The notes under the pieces are model-generated. The model saw only the letters and a list, made by a program, of their open reading frames with translations, searched no databases and was not told where the DNA came from. A DNA stretch of 33,231 bases from assembly GCA_022563885.1 (NCBI GenBank), contig JADFMM010000031.1, positions 1 through 33,231 on the forward strand, given 5' to 3'. The stretch is from Planctomycetota bacterium (lineage in GTDB: Bacteria > Planctomycetota > Phycisphaerae > Sedimentisphaerales > Anaerobacaceae). The position numbers and the translations under genes were made by a program. Shown in pieces: positions 29,040-33,231 of the stretch; within the stretch, counting starts at the first letter, position 1; the number at the start of each line of letters is the position of its first letter.

Positions 29040-30566
29040 TTAACGTTCAACCTTTTTAAGCGTACCCAATGTCAGGCCCTCTATTGCCCGCCCTGGTGTG
29101 GAAAAACAAAGGCTGGCGAAGTATCCGACCATGACGCAAGATAGAACGCCCACTGCCGCCGTGAGAATACCGTGTAAGGGGGCATTCTCCATACTTTTTA
29201 TGACGATCAGCGTTATCACGGAGGCGGCCACGCCGATTGCTACGCCGCACGTGTTGGCGCGCTTGGTAAACACCCCTAAAAGAAAAACACCAGCCAGAGA
29301 ACTACCAAAGAGGGACATGAACAATAGAATCAAATCCCACAGGGATTTTGCATCTTGTCTTGAGACTAAATACGCAGATAGCGTGCCGATAACGCCGGCA
29401 GTCACCGTGATTCCGCGCGCCATTTTTAGGCGTGTCTTGTCGTCCGCGTCGGGTCGTAACTTGCTATAAACATCTGTTACCAGTGATGTGGCAATGCTGT
29501 GCATACCGCTGTCCACGGTGGACATGGTGGCGGCAAAAACGCCGGCGATCACCAGACCCGCAAGTCCTACCGGCAACTGCGTTGCGATAAACCATGGCAC
29601 AATTATGTCGTTCTGGCTACTGGGCGGAAGCATCTCGGGTCGAGAGTGATAAAAAATGAAAAGCGCCGTACCTAGGCCGAAGAAAAGTAGCGAAGAGGGA
29701 ACAACAATGGCCGCGTGGGCCCAGACGGCTCGGGCTGCGGATCGCTCTGTGGGTGTGGTCAAAAGACGCTGCATGGGCACCTGATCACTGGTGAAAGGAA
29801 CCACCTGTATAAAAAAACCACCGATGATCCACACCCAGAAAACGTCCGATTTTAAACCGCCCGCCATCGTGAAGATATGAAACTTGTTTTCACGGACGGC
29901 GAGATCCCACATGCCCTTGAAATTGAACTCCTCCGCAGCTAGTATAAGCCCAATACACAACAGCCCGCCGCCAGCGAGAACGATAGACTGCAACACGTCG
30001 GTCCAGACGACTGCCTCGATACCGCCGAGCACCGTATAAACTGTACACAGTAATCCCATCACGGTGATACAGAGATAAATATTGATACCCGTTACCGTCG
30101 AGAGCGCCAGGGAGGGCAGAAGAAGAAAGATGCCCATCTTGGCGATTTGAAGGATGGTAAAGGAGATGCTACCGTACAAACGCATCCCGGGACCAAAACG
30201 CCTTTCCAGGTACTCATAGATGGAAGTGACGTTGAGCCGCCGATAGAAAGGCAAAAAGCAGTACACTGTCAGGGGCGCCACAAGAATAATGCCAAGATTG
30301 ACAAGAATAGACAGCCAGTCGTACCCAAAAGCTTTTGCAGGGATGGCCATAAAGGTCACGGCGCTGAGCTGAGTACTAAACATACTCAGCGTCGCCGCCC
30401 ACCAGGGGATACGGCGACCCGCCAAAAAGTAGTCATCAGTACTGGTGTTGCGCTTTGCGAAATAAAACCCCATGTATACCAGGATGAGGAGGTAGCTCAC
30501 CAGAACCAGATAGTCTAGCATGTGAAAGGGAGACTGCGTGAGTTCGGCTGTACCTAGGACGTGCAT
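29040..30566 (-). CDS. Sodium/solute symporter, SSS family
   Basis: 508 residues with about 13 hydrophobic segments, starting YLVLVSYLLILVYMGFYFAK. The family signature begins TSTDDYFLAGRRIPWWAATLSMFSTQLSAVTF. Further landmarks are IYEYLERRFGPGMR, YTVLGGIEAVVWTDVLQ, VPMQRLLTTPTERSA and AGVFAATMSTVDSGMHSIATSLVTDVY. It imports a sugar, sugar acid or similar solute with Na+. Start is 8 bp after the aldolase stop; an alternative ATG 15 codons in (30521) is possible, and neither has a strong ribosome site. The neighbours suggest its substrate feeds the aldolase and dehydrogenases. Confidence 0.93.
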   Translation of the reverse strand: MHVLGTAELTQSPFHMLDYLVLVSYLLILVYMGFYFAKRNTSTDDYFLAGRRIPWWAATLSMFSTQLSAVTFMAIPAKAFGYDWLSILVNLGIILVAPLTVYCFLPFYRRLNVTSIYEYLERRFGPGMRLYGSISFTILQIAKMGIFLLLPSLALSTVTGINIYLCITVMGLLCTVYTVLGGIEAVVWTDVLQSIVLAGGGLLCIGLILAAEEFNFKGMWDLAVRENKFHIFTMAGGLKSDVFWVWIIGGFFIQVVPFTSDQVPMQRLLTTPTERSAARAVWAHAAIVVPSSLLFFGLGTALFIFYHSRPEMLPPSSQNDIIVPWFIATQLPVGLAGLVIAGVFAATMSTVDSGMHSIATSLVTDVYSKLRPDADDKTRLKMARGITVTAGVIGTLSAYLVSRQDAKSLWDLILLFMSLFGSSLAGVFLLGVFTKRANTCGVAIGVAASVITLIVIKSMENAPLHGILTAAVGVLSCVMVGYFASLCFSTPGRAIEGLTLGTLKKVER

Positions 30567-30574
30567 GACGATAA

Positions 30575-31390
30575 TTATATCATTTCGACTCTATGTCCGC
30601 CCTGTTCCAGTTTATCACCAAGCGCAGCGCGTGCTTCCTTTAAGTCTTTTTCCAGTGCCTTGGTAAATAGTAAGACGTCCGCACTGTGCAGGAATAGTGT
30701 GGCACCGCATTTGGCCCACTCAATCTCTTGTTCCAGACTATTCCAAAAATGAATCCCTACTCCTATGTTGTGTGCTCGCGCTTTTTTGATAATCACGCGG
30801 ACCATTTTGTCGAATTCAGGATGATCGTATTGTTCGGGAATCCCCATGCTGACGGACAAGTCATGCGGGCCTATTTGCACCGCATCGATGCCGGGCACTG
30901 CAAGAATCTGGTCCAGGTTTTCAACGGCAGGCACACTTTCAATATTGATAAAAAGAAGTCGCCCTTCGCTTCCCTCGCGAAGATAGGATGCCAAAGGTTC
31001 AACAGGTTCAGCGGTGCCCTCTAAGGCGTCTGCGAGTTTTTTCCCTTTGAGTGGCCGCAGTTTTACGGCGCCTCGCAAGGCCTGAACCTCGGCAAGTGTT
31101 TCGACATAAGGGGCAATAATGCCGCAGGCGCCGCCATCGAGTACCTTGCAGGCGCGATACGGGTCCGGCGCTGGGATGCGCACAATCGGAGCCAAGTTCA
31201 GCGCGCGACAGGTCTGACACATCCAGGCAAGATCATGGTCGCTAATCGGAATGTGTTCGGTGTCAATAAAAACATAATCAAGCCCGATCCCCGTCAGGTG
31301 CTGCGGTAGATGCGGCGATGGGGAAGTGATTAAAGTTCCGTAGACACGCTGACCCGCCCTTAGGGCCCTAGATAGCTCAAGACCATTCAC
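30575..31390 (-). CDS. HpcH/HpaI family aldolase
   Basis: 271 residues; GTG start at 31390 with AAGGAG 10 nt upstream. It follows the metal-dependent pyruvate (class II) aldolase pattern: YVFIDTEHIPIS with His46, IVRIPAPDP with Arg71, metal ligands Glu151 in NIESVPAVEN and Asp177 in QIGPHDLSVSMG. Length is normal. The family cleaves 2-keto-3-deoxy sugar acids or related 4-hydroxy-2-keto acids to pyruvate and an aldehyde. As first gene of the operon it points to a pathway ending in a 2-keto-3-deoxy acid. No matching dehydratase is in the window. An insert around 115-140 (GKKLADALEGTAEPVEPLAS) is typical of the subgroup. Confidence 0.92.
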   Translation of the reverse strand: MNGLELSRALRAGQRVYGTLITSPSPHLPQHLTGIGLDYVFIDTEHIPISDHDLAWMCQTCRALNLAPIVRIPAPDPYRACKVLDGGACGIIAPYVETLAEVQALRGAVKLRPLKGKKLADALEGTAEPVEPLASYLREGSEGRLLFINIESVPAVENLDQILAVPGIDAVQIGPHDLSVSMGIPEQYDHPEFDKMVRVIIKKARAHNIGVGIHFWNSLEQEIEWAKCGATLFLHSADVLLFTKALEKDLKEARAALGDKLEQGGHRVEMI

Positions 31391-31496
31391 AAACTCTACA
31401 CTCCTTCGCGACCGCGCAAAAATAACCTCCCATTCTGAAAAGCCAGTTACTTACCCACGGAGGATTAATTACACCTTACGGCTTCTTTCAGGTGCG

Positions 31497-31526
31497 AATT
31501 GCATTAGGCAATTGCATTTGCGCAAT
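31497..31526 (-). promoter_or_regulatory. Candidate operator: paired ATTGC/GCAAT palindromes
   Basis: Three half-sites form two overlapping palindromes: AATTGC-N5-GCAATT (31497-31513) and ATTGC-N6-GCAAT (31511-31526), sharing the central GCAATTGC. It lies 107-136 bp upstream of the aldolase GTG. A third weak palindrome GAATT-N7-AATTC follows at 31527-31543. No regulator gene is in the window, so the factor is unknown. The rest of 31391-31496 shows nothing else. Confidence 0.45.
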
Positions 31527-31553
31527 GAATTAAGATACAATTCAAGCGCTCTG

Positions 31554-32159
31554 GAGACTGTGCTAGGCTGCGTCGGAAAACTCGATCTGGCTTCGAGCGA
31601 CCCTTTTTCTTAGCCATCCAACGCTGCTATGGCAGCAAGGGCTGCACGAAGGCAACAGGATTGTCCGCCTGGCTGCATCCGGCTCCATCGACGATGCAAC
31701 CAATATCGCCTGCTTCGCCTCTTTGCCAGGCGAAAAACTTATTCGCTCTCGGGCCGACGAGCAGGTTTTCCGACAAAGCCTAACAGTACTGACATTTTCT
31801 GGCGAAGTAAAGTAGTCAGCAGCCACTCGCAAGAGTATACTGAGGCACTCATCATCAATTTCAGGAATCGATGGAGGCTGGGCGTTTGCCGTGGTGAAAA
31901 ATCTGGGTTTATGGCCGTTTTTAATACCGTAAAGACCGATTTTTGGCGCTAAGGAGTTGTGCAAAAATAAATCATTGGTTTTACGCTTAGATTTGCGTCA
32001 GATTCGTTCGTGACCGATTGAGCGAAACCGGAAGCGTAGCTGTTCTACGTTGAGGATTCGCGATTGAGGAACGGACGAAGGTGGCGTGAAGATGAGATGG
32101 AAAACCGGTGAGTTATTTTTGCACGACGACTAAGCAGCCTGTAACGTTAGCACAGTCTC
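31554..32159. mobile_element. Composite fold-back element / IS remnant
   Basis: The 12-bp GAGACTGTGCTA at 31554-31565 is repeated exactly, inverted, at 32148-32159; GGCTGC follows directly on the left and after an 8-bp insert on the right. Inside, ACTG..TAGGCT..GTCGGAAAAC at the left end (31558-31581) recurs inverted at 31765-31787, bounding a 230-bp fold-back unit. No transposase frame is recognisable; overlapping frames here are not protein-like. It seems to be layered remains of non-autonomous transposons. Confidence 0.6.
31959..32124. mobile_element. MITE-like fold-back element, about 166 bp
   Basis: Terminal inverted repeats begin GTGCAAAAATAA at both ends and stay similar for about 26 bp (GGTTTT shared further in). 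The interior is itself an imperfect inverted repeat (for example TCGTTCGTGACC.. against ..GGAACGGACGAA) closing on a central hairpin CGTAG-N5-CTACG near 32035. There is no coding potential and no clear target-site duplication. It lies inside the larger element, close to its right end. Confidence 0.7.
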
Positions 32160-32175
32160 TGAAAGGATTCTGTTT

Positions 32176-32189
32176 TTGTTTGTAAACAA
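32176..32189. promoter_or_regulatory. Small palindrome upstream of the CBM gene
   Basis: TTGTTT-GT-AAACAA lies 41 bp before the start codon of the secreted CBM protein and just outside the mobile remnants. It could be an operator. A ribosome site AAGGAGG (about 32216-32222) follows, 8 nt from the ATG. The TTGACA at 32207 is too close to the gene to serve as its -35 box. Confidence 0.3.
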
Positions 32190-32230
32190 GTCAAAATCTA
32201 ACCTTTTGACAAGAGAAGGAGGTCGTCATT

Positions 32231-33231
32231 ATGAATAAAAGAGTGTGTTGTTTTGTGGTATTTGCTCTGATGTCCGAATTGGTCGTATCATGTGTCTGGA
32301 GTCAGGAAAACCAAATCATCAACAGCGAGTTCGACGATGGTCTTAATGCTTGGGGATCCTATGGGGCTGCCGGTTTTACGATTGAAGTCGTGAGAGATGC
32401 AGGTCTCTCCGGAAAAAATGGGGCCCTGTTAGATGTGACGGACGCTTCCGCCGGTGGCGCAATAGGGCTTGCCCAGAGTGGTCTACTTCTTGAGCCGGGA
32501 GTCACCTATCCGATAGGCTTTACCGCCAGAGCGGAACAGGACAGAGAGATGGTGCTGCTACTCCAAACAAACCTGAACAGTGTGAGTTGGCCAACCCAAG
32601 TCAACCAGAAAATGAACCTTACGACTAAGCCGCAAGAATATTTTTTTGAATACACCCACAGCGGCAACACGTACGGAGATGAAGCGGGAGAAACCGTCAC
32701 GCTTTACCTGATGTTAAAAGGGGCCTTTTGGCCCATGGTGGGTGATGATCTGAACAAAAAAGTCTGGTTTGACCGCGTGTACTTTGGCGCTGAGCCCCCC
32801 CAGCCCCGCCGCGACCTTGCGGACGATCCCAATCCCGGCGATCAGAGCACGGACGTGCCCCGGATCACAGATCTTAGCTGGCAGCCGGGAATTCATGCTG
32901 ATACGCATGATGTATACTTGGGGGCCAACTTTGATGACGTCAATACTGCCGACCCTAGTAATCCCCTCGGCGTGTTGGTGAGCCAAGGCCAGGAAGCAAT
33001 GTCGTACGGACCGGAAAGCGTGTTTGATTTCGAGCAGATTTACTACTGGCGGGTCGACGAAGTCAATGGGGCCCCCGATTTTACGGTCTACAAGGGCGAT
33101 GTCTGGAGCTTCGAGGTAGAGCCCTTGTCAATTCCCATCCGCAATATCACGGCCACGGCCTCCAGCTCGTTCGGCATTTCCGGGCCTGAGAAGACCATCG
33201 ACGGCTCCGGTCTGGCGGATGATCTTCATGG
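32231..33231 (+). CDS. Secreted carbohydrate-binding protein, partial (C-terminus beyond window)
   Basis: The frame opens at ATG 32231 with a strong AAGGAGG and stays open to the edge (333 codons). A signal peptide (VCCFVVFALMSELVVSCVWS) ends near residue 25. Residues 28-185 look like a CBM4/9-type beta-sandwich (IINSEFDDGLNAWGSYG ... KVWFDRVYFG). Then comes the linker domain typical of Phycisphaerae secreted proteins: NPGDQSTDVPRITDLSW, HDVYLGANFDDV, IYYWRVDEVNG, GDVWSFEVEP. At the edge ITATASSSFGISGPEKTIDG begins a discoidin (F5/8 type C)-like domain. A catalytic or anchoring module may follow. Role: binding of extracellular polysaccharide, inferred. Confidence 0.87.
   Translation, partial: MNKRVCCFVVFALMSELVVSCVWSQENQIINSEFDDGLNAWGSYGAAGFTIEVVRDAGLSGKNGALLDVTDASAGGAIGLAQSGLLLEPGVTYPIGFTARAEQDREMVLLLQTNLNSVSWPTQVNQKMNLTTKPQEYFFEYTHSGNTYGDEAGETVTLYLMLKGAFWPMVGDDLNKKVWFDRVYFGAEPPQPRRDLADDPNPGDQSTDVPRITDLSWQPGIHADTHDVYLGANFDDVNTADPSNPLGVLVSQGQEAMSYGPESVFDFEQIYYWRVDEVNGAPDFTVYKGDVWSFEVEPLSIPIRNITATASSSFGISGPEKTIDGSGLADDLH

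Noticed and set aside
31563-31964. Open frames on both strands within the fold-back region (133 and 107 codons)
   Set aside because: They run across inverted-repeat boundaries, lack ribosome sites and show no domain pattern; not a transposase.

Overview
The window looks like a piece of a planctomycete chromosome, probably of the Phycisphaerae/Sedimentisphaerales type. This is inferred from the gene families, not from a marker gene. The pointers are a DUF1501 + PSD1-type cytochrome pair, DUF1080 and DUF6807 proteins, a DUF4175/DUF4159/BatA/MoxR cluster, a giant PQQ-like propeller protein, and a CBM + 'YYWRVDEVNG' linker + discoidin-like secreted protein. There are no rRNA or tRNA genes, no CRISPR array and no intact transposase gene. 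By eye the left half (to about 17.2 kb) is richer in G+C and densely coding. The right half is poorer in G+C, with longer spacers, gene remnants and fold-back elements.

Region 1 (1-12.4 kb, minus strand) is one long gene train read right to left: MoxR AAA+ ATPase, DUF58 protein, BatA-like VWA membrane protein, second VWA/amidotransferase-like membrane protein, DUF4175 coiled-coil membrane protein, DUF4159 protein, tetraheme cytochrome with an UshA-like domain, and an exported thioredoxin-like protein running off the left edge. The first seven are tightly spaced or overlapping. A VNTR-bearing gap sits before DUF4175, and a pair of palindromic repeats sits before the thioredoxin gene. The MoxR/DUF58/VWA part resembles known Bat-type operons. 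The downstream Cys-rich and heme-binding members give it an envelope redox flavour.

Region 2 (12.5-17.2 kb, plus strand) is a translationally coupled pair: an exported DUF1501 protein and a 1078-residue PSCyt1/DUF1549/DUF1553 protein with two CXXCH sites. A strong minus-strand terminator and a possible gene remnant lie in the divergent gap before it.

Region 3 (17.2-24.7 kb) holds a decayed glycoside hydrolase family 2 gene with a foreign-looking tail, a DUF1080 (3-keto-glycoside hydrolase type) gene, and a divergent 1405-residue protein combining an NPCBM-like domain, two PQQ-like propellers and a degenerate Rossmann/methyltransferase-like domain.

Region 4 (24.7-31.4 kb, minus strand) is a carbohydrate-type operon: HpcH/HpaI aldolase, SSS sodium/solute symporter, three different Gfo/Idh/MocA oxidoreductases, and a separately spaced TAT-exported DUF6807 (PmoA-like) protein. 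A cluster of ATTGC/GCAAT palindromes upstream is a candidate operator. Together with DUF1080 next door, this suggests uptake and oxidative breakdown of a sugar derivative; the substrate is unknown.

Region 5 (31.4-33.2 kb) contains nested fold-back (MITE-like) elements, then the start of a secreted carbohydrate-binding protein cut by the window edge.
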